This document shows positions 43,322 to 52,471 of a stretch of DNA of 64,000 nt, piece after piece. The stretch's first letter is position 1. Each line of letters begins with the position of its first letter. The notes beneath the pieces are model-generated. The model worked only from the letters and a program-made list of their open reading frames with translations, was not told the origin of the DNA and made no database searches. This stretch comes from Myxococcales bacterium (GTDB lineage: Bacteria > Myxococcota > Polyangia > Nannocystales > Nannocystaceae): NCBI GenBank assembly GCA_016793465.1, contig JAEUJW010000047.1, positions 168,729 through 232,728 of the forward strand, in the 5' to 3' direction. Made by a program: the position numbers and the translations under genes.

Positions 43322-45340
43322 TCAGCGGGCGGGTTCGGGGCGCGCGGGCGGGTCGGCGAGGGCGTCGGCGAGGAAGCGGGCGGTGCGGACCAGCAGCTCC
43401 TTCTGGTTGTGGCGCTTCTCGACCGAGTGGCCCTCGTCGGCGGCGACCATGTACTCGACGGGCACGCCGCGCGCGCGCAGGGCCTGGACGATCGTGTCGG
43501 ACTCGACGCGGGGCACGCGCGGGTCGTGCTGGCCGGCGTACACGAACAGCGGCGCGCGGATCTTGTCGGCGTCGTGGATCGGGCTGAGGTCGACCATGAG
43601 GGCGGGGTCGCGGTCGGGGTCACCCCACTCGGTCGACATGCTGAGGTCGACGCCGGCGTGGTGCGTGCGGAGCAGGCGGGCGATGTCGGCGGGGCCGAAC
43701 AGGTCGACCCCGGCGCGCCAGGCGTCGGGCTGGCGGCTGAGGGCCATGAGGGTGGTGTAGCCGCCGTAGCTGGCGCCCCACACGACCACGCGGTCCGGGT
43801 CGCACCACGGCTGGGCCCGGGTCCAGGCGTTGACGGTGGCGAGGTCGTTGAGCCAGTCGCGGCGCTTCTCGCCGTTGTCGGCGCGCTCGTAGGCGCGGCC
43901 GAAGCCGGTCGAGCCGCGCACGTTGGGCTCGACGACGGCGTAGCCGAGGGCGAGGTAGAAGCGGATGAAGGGGTCCCAGTGCACGGGGGCGCTCATCATC
44001 GGGCCGCCGTGGAACATGACGATGGTCGGGCGCCTGCGCGGCTCGGGCGCGGCGGGCAGGTAGACGTTGAGGGGGATCTTCAGGCCGTCGAAGGCGGGCG
44101 TCTCGGCGGTGGTGGCGGTGATCGGCGGCAGGCTGTCGAGGCCCGGGCGCGGGTCCTGGCGCAGCGGGCGGACCGCGCCGGTCGCGGGGTCGGCGGCGAA
44201 GATGTCGGGCGGGTGGTCGGGCCGCGAGATCATCAGCGAGAACTCGCGGCCGTCGGCGCGGAAGGCCCCGAGCTTCAGCTCGGCGAGCGGCACGTCGATC
44301 GCGCGGCGCGGCGCGAGCGTGCGGGCGTCGAGCACGCGCAGCTCGCCGTGGTGGCCGGCGTCGACGAGCACGACGAGGTGGTCGCCGGTCGGCGCGGGCA
44401 GCACGGCCAGCCCGGCGCCGCGCGGCCCGGGGCTGGTGTAGCGCGCGAGCTGCTCGCCGGTGAGGTCGAGGTTGACGATCACGTCGTCCTCGCCGCCCTC
44501 GTCGGTCGCGAGGTGCACGCCGGCGCCGTCGTGGGTGTAGGCGACGCCGTGCAGGCCGGCGGCGCGGCCCTCCGCGGGGTAGAGCCGGCGCAGCGCGCCG
44601 CTCGCGAGGTCGAGCTCGTGCAGCACCGCCTCGGAGATGGTGAGGATGTCGACGAACAGGGCGCGGGCGCCGTCGGTGGTGACGTCGGCGACGAACCCGG
44701 GGCGCGGGTGGAGCAGCACGCGGCGCGGCGGCCCGTCGGCGATGCTCTGCACGAACACCGGGGTGGTCGGCTCGCGGTAGTTCGAGGCCGAGTAGACCAT
44801 GAGGTCGGGGCGCTCGCGCGGGAGGTGGAGCTCGTGGCGCGCGAGCGCCTCGCCGGGGGTGCGGTCGACCGCGCCGGAGCCGTCGGGCTCGGCGCGCCAG
44901 ACGTGCAGGTCCTCGTCGGCGTCGGTGTCGCGGAGGAACAGCACGTACTTGCCGTCGGCGCTGAAGTCGGCCCAGGTGGCGCGCTCGGGGCCGCGGGTCA
45001 GGGCGGTCGGCGGGAGGTCGGGGCGCGTGGGCTCGGCGGCGTAGATCTGCGGCGAGCCGTCGCGGCCAGAGCCGTACAGGATGTGCCCCGAGGGCGACCA
45101 GTGGGCGACGAGCGGGGTGTACCAGCCGTGATGGTTGGGGTAGGCGTCGACGATGGTGGTCGCCAGCGGCATGAACGCCTCGTCGCGGCGGAGCTGCTCG
45201 GCGGAGCGCTCGCTCGGCGGCACGACCGGCGGCGGCTGGGTGGTCGCGACCGGCGGCGGCTCGCGGTCGACGATCGGCGCGGCCGGCGGATCGCCGCAGG
45301 CGATCAGCGCGACGCACGCGAGCGACCAGGGGCGGAGCAT
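43322..45340 (-). CDS. S9-family prolyl oligopeptidase-like serine peptidase (lipoprotein)
   Basis: A 672-residue exported peptidase. The signal peptide MLRPWSLACVALIAC gives a lipid anchor. Residues 60-400 form a propeller with WSPSGHILYGSGRDG and WADFSADGKYVLFLRD, the TolB-like pattern. The C-terminal alpha/beta hydrolase has VMFHGGPMMSAPVHW (oxyanion region), EPNVRGSTGFGRAY, nucleophile GASYGGYTTL, Asp in YAGQHDPRVP and His in ADEGHSVEKRHN. The complete triad supports an active oligopeptidase that cuts short peptides in the periplasm or outside. It stands alone between the vWA-like gene and the kinase fusion. Confidence 0.93.
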   Translation of the reverse strand: MLRPWSLACVALIACGDPPAAPIVDREPPPVATTQPPPVVPPSERSAEQLRRDEAFMPLATTIVDAYPNHHGWYTPLVAHWSPSGHILYGSGRDGSPQIYAAEPTRPDLPPTALTRGPERATWADFSADGKYVLFLRDTDADEDLHVWRAEPDGSGAVDRTPGEALARHELHLPRERPDLMVYSASNYREPTTPVFVQSIADGPPRRVLLHPRPGFVADVTTDGARALFVDILTISEAVLHELDLASGALRRLYPAEGRAAGLHGVAYTHDGAGVHLATDEGGEDDVIVNLDLTGEQLARYTSPGPRGAGLAVLPAPTGDHLVVLVDAGHHGELRVLDARTLAPRRAIDVPLAELKLGAFRADGREFSLMISRPDHPPDIFAADPATGAVRPLRQDPRPGLDSLPPITATTAETPAFDGLKIPLNVYLPAAPEPRRRPTIVMFHGGPMMSAPVHWDPFIRFYLALGYAVVEPNVRGSTGFGRAYERADNGEKRRDWLNDLATVNAWTRAQPWCDPDRVVVWGASYGGYTTLMALSRQPDAWRAGVDLFGPADIARLLRTHHAGVDLSMSTEWGDPDRDPALMVDLSPIHDADKIRAPLFVYAGQHDPRVPRVESDTIVQALRARGVPVEYMVAADEGHSVEKRHNQKELLVRTARFLADALADPPARPEPAR

Positions 45341-45519
45341 GCGGAGATCCGACCTCAGACCGTGGCGGCGACCCGCGGGTTGCAGCGCTCGTGGGGGTCG
45401 CGGGCGAGGGGGTCGGGCGGCGGCTGCATCCGATCCAGTAGAACGCCGGAGTCCGCACGCGTGTCAAGCACCGCGGCCGTGGTGACCCGACGTCGCGGGC
45501 GCGGGCGCCCGCCCGCGCG

Positions 45520-48500
45520 TCACCGCGGGGTCGCGCAGACGCGCAGGCCGAGCGAGCCGTCGCGGAAGTCGGGGCTGAACACGGCGCGGTTGGCCGCGGC
45601 GCCGGTCAGCGCGGCGAAGAAGAAGCCGCCGCCGCGGGCGACGCGCTCGTCCGGCGAGAAGGCCGAGGCGGTCCATTCGAACACGTTGCCGACCATGTCG
45701 TCGAGGCCGAACGGGCTGCGCGAGGCGGGGAAGCTGCCGACGGCGTCGGGGCCCATGGCGGGGAAGTCGCGGGCGTAGGTCTCGTCGTAGTTGGCGTCGC
45801 TGGGGATGAGCTCGTCGCCGTGGGGGAAGCTGCGGTCGTCGGCGCCGCGGGCGGCGCGCTCCCACTCGAGCTCGCTGCAGAAGCGGGCGCCGGGGACGCG
45901 GCCGGAGGCGTCGAGCCACGCGAGGTAGGCGGCGGCGTCGTCCCAGTCGATGCCGCTGACGGGCAGCTGCGACCAGTCCTGGGCGGCGCGCACGCTGCGG
46001 GCGGGGTAGACGAGCGGGTGATTTTGCCTGGCGGTGACGCGGGCGTCGCCGCGGGGGAAGCGCAGCTCCCAGGTGCCGTCGGCGAGCTTGGCGACGGCGG
46101 GGGCCTGCTGGATGCCGACGGCGCCGCGGTGCAGGCGGGCCTTCTGCTCGGCGGGCGGGAGGGAGTCGAGGAAGGCGAGCCACTCGCCCCAGGTGGTCTC
46201 GTGGCGGGCGATGAGGAAGGCGTCGGTGCGGGCCGCGTGCAGCGGCACGGTCATGAGGAAGCCCTTGCGCAGGTCCTCGTCGGCGGCGGTGCCGAACAGG
46301 AAGCGCCCGGCGGGCACGTGCACGAAGTCGGGGGGCACGTGCTCGGCGGGCGGGAGCCGGACGGCCAGGGCGTGGGACTCGGCGCGGGCGAGCAGGACCG
46401 GCGCGCGCACCTCGGCGCGGCCGTCGGCGGCGAGCGTGAGCAGGTGCGAGCCGGCGGGCAGCTCGAGCGCGGCGATCGGGGCGACGCCGAGGTCGCGCGG
46501 CGGGCCGAGCAGGCGGCGGCCGGCGGGGTCGCGGGCGTAGGTCTGGACGACCACGCGCGCGCCGGGCGGGTCGCTGGTGATGTCGAGGTGCGCGGGCGCC
46601 TGCCAGCGGGCGAGGCGCTCGCCGCTGGGGTCGTGCACGGCCACGCGGGCGATCAGCGCCGCGGCCTCGCCGCCGTGGTGCAGCGCGTCGGCCAGAGTGG
46701 CGCGCTCGTAGAGAACGTCGGCGAAGGCGGCGCGCAGGTCCTGGCGGGTGCCGTCCTCGCCGAGGGCGCTCTCGAGGGCGCGGGCGGCGGCCTCGTAGGC
46801 CTGCTCGGCGACCGGCCTGGCGGCGAGCGCCTGCTTCCACCGCGACTCGCCGCGCTCGCGCTCGCCGGCGTCGAAGGCGGCGAAGGCGGCGGCGCCGTGG
46901 GCGGCCAGGTCGCCGCGGGCGCTGCGGGCGGCGGCGAGGGACTCGTCGGCGGCGGCGCGGTGGACGTCGATGCGGCGCGCGAGCTCGGAGCGCTGGGCGA
47001 GGCGCACGCCGAGGGCCACGGCGACGAGCGCGAGCGGGACGGCGAGCACGGCGAAGCGCTGCAGGGCGCGGCGGCGGCGGACGCGGGCCCGGGCCGCGCC
47101 GATGAAGGCCTGGTCGCGCTGGCCGAGGCTGGTGAGGTCGAGGGCGGCGGCCTCGGCGAGCTGGCGGTCGTGCCACAGCAGCTCGAGCGGGCGGCCGAGG
47201 CGGTCCCACTCGGCGGCGGCGAGGTCGAGGCGGTGGCGGACCACGCGGGCCTCGCGGTCCTCGTCGAGCCAGATCTGCAGGGTCAGCCAGCCGCGGATCA
47301 GGGCCTCGTGGGCGATCTCGTGGACGTTGCCGTGGGCGACGTCGCGGACGACGATCAGGCGGGCGGCGACGAGGGCGTCGAGGGCGGCGCGCGACTCGGG
47401 GCTGGTGACCAGCTCGTCGGTCGTCAGGCTGGCGCGGGTGTCGTCGACGGTGACGAGGCGGACCAGCAGGGCGCGGGCGGCCCGGCGCTGGCCGGCGTCG
47501 AGGCGGGCGAGCACGCTGTCGGCGTGGCGGGCGAGCGCGCCGCTGACGCCGCCGATGCGGTCGAGCGCGGCCGCGGTGATGCGCGCGAGGCCGGGGTCGC
47601 GGGCCTCCCACAATTCGGCGAGCGCGAACTGCAGCAGCGGCAGGCTGCCCTCGACGCCGGCGGTGACGAGGCGCTCGACCAGCTCCTCCGACTCGAAGCG
47701 CACGCCGCGGGCCTGGGCGGGCCCGACGATCGCGGCGCGCACGGCCTCGGCGGTCAGCGGCAGCAGGAAGTACAGGTTGCGCGCGAGCTCGCGGCCGAGG
47801 CCGGGCAGCTGGGCGATGCGGGTGAGGAAGTCGCCGCGGGCGGTGGCCAGCAGGCGCACGCCGGGCAGGTCGGCGACGAGGCGGGCGAGCAGCCGCGCGG
47901 CGGCGGCGGCCTCGTCGGCGGCGGCGACGGTGACGAGCTCCTCGAGCTGGTCGACGAACAGGGCGAAGCCGCCGCGCTGGCCCTGGCTGCGCCGGATCTC
48001 GCGCTCGAGCAGGTCGCCGGGGTCGCGCACGGCCTCGGCGACGGCGGCGGGGGCGAGGCCGAGGCCGTCGCTGAGGGCGGCGATCAGCGACAGCAGCGGG
48101 CGGCGGCCGGGCGTGACGGCGACGGTGCGCCACAGGCGGTGGGGGTCGAGGGCGCCGTCGTGCAGCAGCGGCAGCACGCCGGCGCGGCACAGCGAGGACT
48201 TGCCGACGCCCGAGTCGCCGGCGACCAGCACGAACGACTGGGCGCGCAGGCGGTCGACCACGGCGGCGATCTCTCCGCTGCGGCCGAAGAAGCTGTCGCG
48301 GTGCTCGGCCTCGAAGGCGTGCAGGCCGCGGTAGGGGTTGCCGGTGCCGCCGGCGGGCGCGCGGGCGACGACCACGAGGTCCTCGAGCGCGGCGCGCAGC
48401 TCGTCGGCGCTGGCGTAGCGCTCGCTCGGGCGCCGGCGCAGGCAGCGGTCGACGACGGCGGCGAAGCGCGGGTCGATGTCGCCGCCGCGGGTGCGCAGCG

Positions 48501-49329
48501 GCGGGGGCTCGTGCTGCTGCACGCGCTCGGCGAGTTCGAACGCGGTCGCGGCCTCGGTCGGCGGGCGGCCGCCGGCCAGCATGTAGAGCACGACGCCGAG
48601 GGCGTAGATGTCGGAGGCGCGGGTCGAGGGCTCGGCGCGCCACAGCTCGGGGGCCATGTAGTGCGGCGTGCCGACCAGGGTGCCGTTCATGGTGTCGTCG
48701 CCGGCGAGTTCGAAGTCGGGCTCGGCGGGGCGGCCGGGCTCGGCGGGGTCGTCGGCGGCGCGGGTGTCGAGCAGCTTGGCGAGGCTGAAGTCGAGGAGCT
48801 TGACCTCGCCTTGCTCGTCGAGGATCGCGTTGGCCAGCTTGATGTCGCGGTGGACCACGCCCTGGCGGTGGGCCGCGGCCAGGCCGCGGGCCAGGCCGAT
48901 GCCGAGCTCGAGCGCGCGGGTCCACGGCAGCGGCAAGTGCAGCTCGTCGAGGGTCTGGCCGCGGACGTACTCGCTGACGATGTACGGGCGACCCGCGAGC
49001 TCGCCGACGCGGTACACGGCGGTGACGTTGGGGTGCTGGATGCGGGCGGCGGCGCGGGCCTCGACGAGGTAGCGCTCGCGCTCGCCGATGCCGCCGACGT
49101 GCACGAACTTGATGGCGACGGCGCGGTCGAGCACGTGGTCGTGGGCGAGGTAGACCTCGCCCATGGCGCCCTGACCGACCTGGCGAACGATGTGGTAGTC
49201 GTCGAAGTCGGGGGGGAGCGGGCTCGCCGGGGCGGGCACGGGTTCGGGGCCGCCGACCCTGGCCGTCTGCTCGTGGGCAGCGGTGCGTTCAGGTCGAGGT
49301 GCCTGACGTTGGATTGCCGCGTGCGCCAC
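45520..49329 (-). CDS. Ser/Thr kinase - nSTAND ATPase - FGE-like fusion
   Basis: A 1,269-residue protein. Kinase (about 45-318): VGQGAMGEVYLA, VAIKF (Lys74), HRDIKLANAIL (Asp162), then LLDFSLAK, where DFG reads DFS, and GTPHYMAPE. STAND-like ATPase (about 330-740): NPYRGLHAFEAEHRDSFFGR, P-loop GDSGVGKSS (371-379), GFALFVDQLEELV. A membrane helix or hydrophobic patch stands near 755-775 (FAVLAVPLALVAVALGV). From about 1000 to the end is an FGE/SUMF1-like domain (PAGRFLFGTAADED, VSGIDWDDAAAYLAWL, MVGNVFEWTASAF, GGGFFFAAL, LGLRVCATP) without the paired Cys of true FGE, so it is likely a binding domain. GTG start; a TTAGAT stretch lies just upstream. Confidence 0.9.
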   Translation of the reverse strand: MAHAAIQRQAPRPERTAAHEQTARVGGPEPVPAPASPLPPDFDDYHIVRQVGQGAMGEVYLAHDHVLDRAVAIKFVHVGGIGERERYLVEARAAARIQHPNVTAVYRVGELAGRPYIVSEYVRGQTLDELHLPLPWTRALELGIGLARGLAAAHRQGVVHRDIKLANAILDEQGEVKLLDFSLAKLLDTRAADDPAEPGRPAEPDFELAGDDTMNGTLVGTPHYMAPELWRAEPSTRASDIYALGVVLYMLAGGRPPTEAATAFELAERVQQHEPPPLRTRGGDIDPRFAAVVDRCLRRRPSERYASADELRAALEDLVVVARAPAGGTGNPYRGLHAFEAEHRDSFFGRSGEIAAVVDRLRAQSFVLVAGDSGVGKSSLCRAGVLPLLHDGALDPHRLWRTVAVTPGRRPLLSLIAALSDGLGLAPAAVAEAVRDPGDLLEREIRRSQGQRGGFALFVDQLEELVTVAAADEAAAAARLLARLVADLPGVRLLATARGDFLTRIAQLPGLGRELARNLYFLLPLTAEAVRAAIVGPAQARGVRFESEELVERLVTAGVEGSLPLLQFALAELWEARDPGLARITAAALDRIGGVSGALARHADSVLARLDAGQRRAARALLVRLVTVDDTRASLTTDELVTSPESRAALDALVAARLIVVRDVAHGNVHEIAHEALIRGWLTLQIWLDEDREARVVRHRLDLAAAEWDRLGRPLELLWHDRQLAEAAALDLTSLGQRDQAFIGAARARVRRRRALQRFAVLAVPLALVAVALGVRLAQRSELARRIDVHRAAADESLAAARSARGDLAAHGAAAFAAFDAGERERGESRWKQALAARPVAEQAYEAAARALESALGEDGTRQDLRAAFADVLYERATLADALHHGGEAAALIARVAVHDPSGERLARWQAPAHLDITSDPPGARVVVQTYARDPAGRRLLGPPRDLGVAPIAALELPAGSHLLTLAADGRAEVRAPVLLARAESHALAVRLPPAEHVPPDFVHVPAGRFLFGTAADEDLRKGFLMTVPLHAARTDAFLIARHETTWGEWLAFLDSLPPAEQKARLHRGAVGIQQAPAVAKLADGTWELRFPRGDARVTARQNHPLVYPARSVRAAQDWSQLPVSGIDWDDAAAYLAWLDASGRVPGARFCSELEWERAARGADDRSFPHGDELIPSDANYDETYARDFPAMGPDAVGSFPASRSPFGLDDMVGNVFEWTASAFSPDERVARGGGFFFAALTGAAANRAVFSPDFRDGSLGLRVCATPR

Positions 49330-49567
49330 TCCTACGATCTAATGCACCCTGGCGGCGACGCCGCCGCGCAGGCGTTGCAATCTGTTCGCGGTCTGCGAGC
49401 AAGGCTTGCGCGCTCGAGGCGGATGCGCCGCTGAAACCCGGTCGACGCGGGGCTGACGTGGGGGCTGCGAGCGGCGGCGACGCGCGTGCCGTGTGCGCAG
49501 CATTCCTTGCATGGGGCGGGGCACCGGGGGAACGTGCACAGTGAGCTCGAAGGCGATGGGGGCGGAC

Positions 49568-50653
49568 ATGAGGAACAACGGCGTATGCGGGGTGGTGGTG
49601 GGTCTCGGTCTGTGCGTCGGCGCGTGCGACGTGGCCGACGATCCGGGCGCGTCCTTCGACCCGGCGCTCGTCGACGAGGGCCCGCGCGGCCAGGTGGACA
49701 ACGCGCAGGTGCTGAACTCGGCGGTGCTCAACGGGGAGCGGCTCAACGGGATCCAGCTCAACGGGATCCAGTTCAACGGGATCCAGTTCAACGGGATCCA
49801 GTTCAACGGCATCCAGTTCAACGGGGTCCACCTCGAGGAGTCGGTGCTGGCCGGCACGATCGACCTCGGCGACGGCCCGGAGCCGCGGATCGGGCCCGAC
49901 TTCGTCGGCGCGACCATGTCGCTGGTGGCCGGCTCGACCGAGTACACCCTGCGATTCGACGAGATCTACGAGAACCCCGGCCAGCCGGGCTCGGGCGTGT
50001 GGTTCCACAAGGTGTACATCCGCGAGGGCGAGGACGGCGACTGGCAGAGCCTGTGCTACGACAACCTCGGCCAGCCGACCGACTCGGTGCTGCTGAAGAA
50101 CGCCTGGGACTACACGACCGGCGCGCGCATCGACAACCCCTCGGCGATGACGATCGCGTGTCGCCACGCGGTCCTCGCCAAGTGCGTCGAGTGGGGCTAC
50201 ATCCCCTGGCAGACCGCGACCATGTGCGACGAGAACGGGCAGAACTGCGCCCCCACGTCGCTGGCGGACCACCACCAGGCCTGCACCCGCATGGCCCGCG
50301 CCGACTACTGCGGCAACGGCCACTCGTACACCTTCAACGGCACGCCGATCGACGTCTACGACGCGCTCACGCCGCGGCTGCAGACGAGCAGCAGCACCGG
50401 CCTGACCGGCTGGGGCGTCGAGGCCGAGTGGGGCCCCGACGGCGCCAACTGCGTGGGCGACGAGCTGCGCATGACGATGTACGACGAGCACGGCGTGCCC
50501 TACGAGACGCCGGAGTGCCTGTCCGAGCTCAGCGCGGTGCCGAACTGCGGCAGCATGCCGGCGACCCGCCCGACCTCGAAGATCAGCAACGCCTACTGCA
50601 ACCAGTGGGAGACCGACGCGAGCGCCTGCGAGGCGCACAACGACGACCCATGA
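49568..50653 (+). CDS. lipoprotein with LNG/FNG repeats and ADYC-type domain
   Basis: A 361-residue exported protein. The N-terminus MRNNGVCGVVVGLGLCVGAC is a lipoprotein signal. Residues 45-90 contain a run of five-residue units (LNGER, LNGIQ, FNGIQ), like a short pentapeptide-type helix. The C-terminal part has Cys-rich segments CRHAVLAKCVEWGYIPW and MARADYCGNGHSYTFNGTPID, the latter matching the ADYC domain that I associate with myxobacteria. The ATG at 49568 was chosen for the signal and the GGGGGCG site 4 bases upstream. The role is unknown. Confidence 0.82.
   Translation: MRNNGVCGVVVGLGLCVGACDVADDPGASFDPALVDEGPRGQVDNAQVLNSAVLNGERLNGIQLNGIQFNGIQFNGIQFNGIQFNGVHLEESVLAGTIDLGDGPEPRIGPDFVGATMSLVAGSTEYTLRFDEIYENPGQPGSGVWFHKVYIREGEDGDWQSLCYDNLGQPTDSVLLKNAWDYTTGARIDNPSAMTIACRHAVLAKCVEWGYIPWQTATMCDENGQNCAPTSLADHHQACTRMARADYCGNGHSYTFNGTPIDVYDALTPRLQTSSSTGLTGWGVEAEWGPDGANCVGDELRMTMYDEHGVPYETPECLSELSAVPNCGSMPATRPTSKISNAYCNQWETDASACEAHNDDP
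49727..49831 (+). repeat. seven 15-bp in-frame repeats (CTC/TTC AAC GGG ATC CAG)
   Basis: Seven direct units of 15 bases in perfect register (49727-49831) code the LNG/FNG run. Three consecutive copies of the 15-mer CTC/TTCAACGGGATCCAG are near-identical. The very low divergence suggests recent expansion. Confidence 0.85.
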
Positions 50654-50676
50654 CCTGCGGCCCGCGGCCCGCGGCG

Positions 50677-51339
50677 TCACAGCCCGCGCAGCAGCAGGAA
50701 GCCGCCGATCAGCAGCAGCGTGCCGGCGATCGTCACCAAATTGAAATACTTGTCGATCAGCTGCTTGGCCGTGGGGCCGGCCGTGCGGATGACGAGGGCG
50801 ACGAGGAAGAACCGCCCGCCGCGGCCGACGATGCTGGCGCCGACGAACCCGAGCAGGTTCAGCTTGGCGACCCCGGCGGCCACGGTGAAGACCTTGTAGG
50901 GGATCGGCGTGAACGCGGCGATGAACACGGCGAGCTCGCCGTACTCGTTGTACTTGGCGGTCACATACGCGAACTTCTCGGCGCTGAAGACCCGCGGGAT
51001 GAGGTAGGGCTGGAAGGTGGCCCACAGCGCGTAGCCGATGAAGTAGCCGAACAGGCCGCCGAGCACCGAGCCGAGCGTGCACCAGGCGGCGAAGCGGAAG
51101 GCCCGCGTCGGCACCGACAGCGCGAGGGCGATCAGCAGGACGTCGGGAGGGATCGGGAAGAAGCTCGACTCGATGAACGCCAGCACGAACAGCGCGGGCA
51201 CGCCGTAGGGGGTCTCGGCCCAGCGCAGCACCCACTCGTAGACCCGGCGGATGGGGTTACGGGGCGTGGACGGGGGGGGCGTGGACGGTGCAGGGGGCGC
51301 CGGATTCGTGGGGTCGTGGGCGCCGGGGGCGTCGTTCAC
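50677..51339 (-). CDS. DedA/VTT-domain membrane protein (YqaA-like)
   Basis: A 220-residue inner-membrane protein. After a Pro-rich head (about 30 residues) come five or so helices with the VTT/SNARE-associated pattern: FVLAFIESSFFPIPPDVLLIAL, LGSVLGGLFGYFIGYALW, AVFIAAFTPIPYKVFTVAAGV and GASIVGRGGRFFLVALVI. The family includes lipid transporters or scramblase-like proteins that help maintain membrane lipid balance. The GTG start overlaps the stop of the upstream MobA-like gene (GTGA), so translation is coupled. A YFNLV stretch near the end uses AT-rich codons. Confidence 0.9.
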   Translation of the reverse strand: MNDAPGAHDPTNPAPPAPSTPPPSTPRNPIRRVYEWVLRWAETPYGVPALFVLAFIESSFFPIPPDVLLIALALSVPTRAFRFAAWCTLGSVLGGLFGYFIGYALWATFQPYLIPRVFSAEKFAYVTAKYNEYGELAVFIAAFTPIPYKVFTVAAGVAKLNLLGFVGASIVGRGGRFFLVALVIRTAGPTAKQLIDKYFNLVTIAGTLLLIGGFLLLRGL

Positions 51340-52016
51340 GGGCGGGACGCTAGCACGCGCGCGGCGTCCTCCGCCACCGCCTCGTCGTACTCCGCGCGCG
51401 TGTTGCAGGTGCGCAGGACCCGGCGATCGGGGAGGACCGAGGCGTCGAGCCAGCGCGCGCCGATGCGGTCGAACACGAACAGCGGGCGCGAGCCGCCCCT
51501 GGCCAGGACCTCGCGGGCCGCGGCGTGGGCCTGGGCCACGCGCACGGCGCCGGCGAGCGGGTGGGGGAAGTGGCGGTCGGTGGCCTCGCCCGAGGCGGGG
51601 GTGTCGACCGGCAAGATGCCTCCGAGGTCAGGTTCCTCGAGCAGGCTGGCGAACAGCAGCCTCAAATAGTCGGCGGTGAGGAACAGGTTGTCGCACGCGC
51701 CGACGAACGCGATCGACGTCTCGTGGGCCGCGAGCACGCCGAGGCCGGCGAACAGGCCGACGAGCGGGCCGGCGTGGTCGAACTCCGGCGGGTCGTCGAC
51801 GCGGACCGAGCTCGGGTGCAGCGGCGGCAGATCCTGGCCGGCCTGGGCGACCACGACGATCGGGTGGTTGCACGCCGACGCGACCACGTCGACGACGTGG
51901 CTGAGCAGCGGTCGGCCGCGCCACGGCAGCCACGGCTTGGGCGAGCCCATGCGCGACGACCGGCCGCCGGCGAGGATCACGGCGCCGAACGTCGGCACGG
52001 GGCGCGCGGGGGTCAC
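51336..52016 (-). CDS. MobA-like nucleotidyltransferase
   Basis: A 226-residue cytoplasmic protein of the MobA-like NTP-transferase family (molybdenum cofactor guanylyltransferase or related sugar/nucleotide transferase). Motifs: FGAVILAGGRSSRMGSPKPWLPWRGRPLL, the dinucleotide-binding signature; IAFVGACDNLFL, with the metal-binding Asp; and HPLAGAVRVAQA. Start is a GTG at 52014-52016; it is followed by VTPARPVPTF and the glycine loop, so any longer form is unlikely. MobA adds GMP to molybdopterin, but no moa/moe genes are nearby, so CTP or other substrates remain possible. Coupled to the DedA gene. Confidence 0.85.
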   Translation of the reverse strand: MTPARPVPTFGAVILAGGRSSRMGSPKPWLPWRGRPLLSHVVDVVASACNHPIVVVAQAGQDLPPLHPSSVRVDDPPEFDHAGPLVGLFAGLGVLAAHETSIAFVGACDNLFLTADYLRLLFASLLEEPDLGGILPVDTPASGEATDRHFPHPLAGAVRVAQAHAAAREVLARGGSRPLFVFDRIGARWLDASVLPDRRVLRTCNTRAEYDEAVAEDAARVLASRP

Positions 52017-52150
52017 CGCGCGAGGATCGCAGCGCTCGCGGGGGCGCGCAAGACGAGCCCGGCCGCGCCGGCAACGATTACCGCGTTTACGCCGACGTCG
52101 CGGGGCTTTGGCGCGTGGCGGCGGCCGCATTCGCGGGCCATGTTGGCGAC

Positions 52151-52450
52151 ATGCTGAAGGCGCTCCTGACCCTGATGTTGTCGTCGGTGCCCACCGCGGC
52201 CGACGCGTCCGATTCCCCCGACACGGCCGCCGTGAACGCGGTCGACCAGGCCCCGCCGGGCCCGCCGTCGCCGGCCCCGCTGCCGCCGAACCCGGACCCG
52301 AGCCCCAAGCCCGACCCGAACCCCAAGCCGCCGACGCCGCCGCCGGGCCCGACCCCGCCGAACCCGGGCCCGAAGCCCTCGCCGACGCCCAAGCCGCCCG
52401 GACCGCCGCCGCCGACCCCCGCGCCGCAGCCGAACCCGCCGCCCATGTGA
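52151..52450 (+). CDS. small proline-rich exported protein
   Basis: A 99-residue product: a short hydrophobic start MLKALLTLMLSSVPTAADA that looks like a signal peptide, then about 75 residues of Pro, Asn, Gly and Lys in PNPDPSPKPDPNPKPP-style runs. It could be a spacer-like cell-wall or surface peptide. The opposite strand also has an open frame here, but it gives a Gly-rich product without a signal, so I favour this strand. A CATGTT box lies 6 bases before the ATG. A stem-loop terminator follows at 52520-52544. Confidence 0.55.
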   Translation: MLKALLTLMLSSVPTAADASDSPDTAAVNAVDQAPPGPPSPAPLPPNPDPSPKPDPNPKPPTPPPGPTPPNPGPKPSPTPKPPGPPPPTPAPQPNPPPM

Positions 52451-52471
52451 TTGCGCGTCACGCCGCGCCGG

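Noticed and set aside
49727..49831. Possible CRISPR array
   Set aside because: The repeats are direct 15-bp units without spacers and code for an in-frame pentapeptide run.
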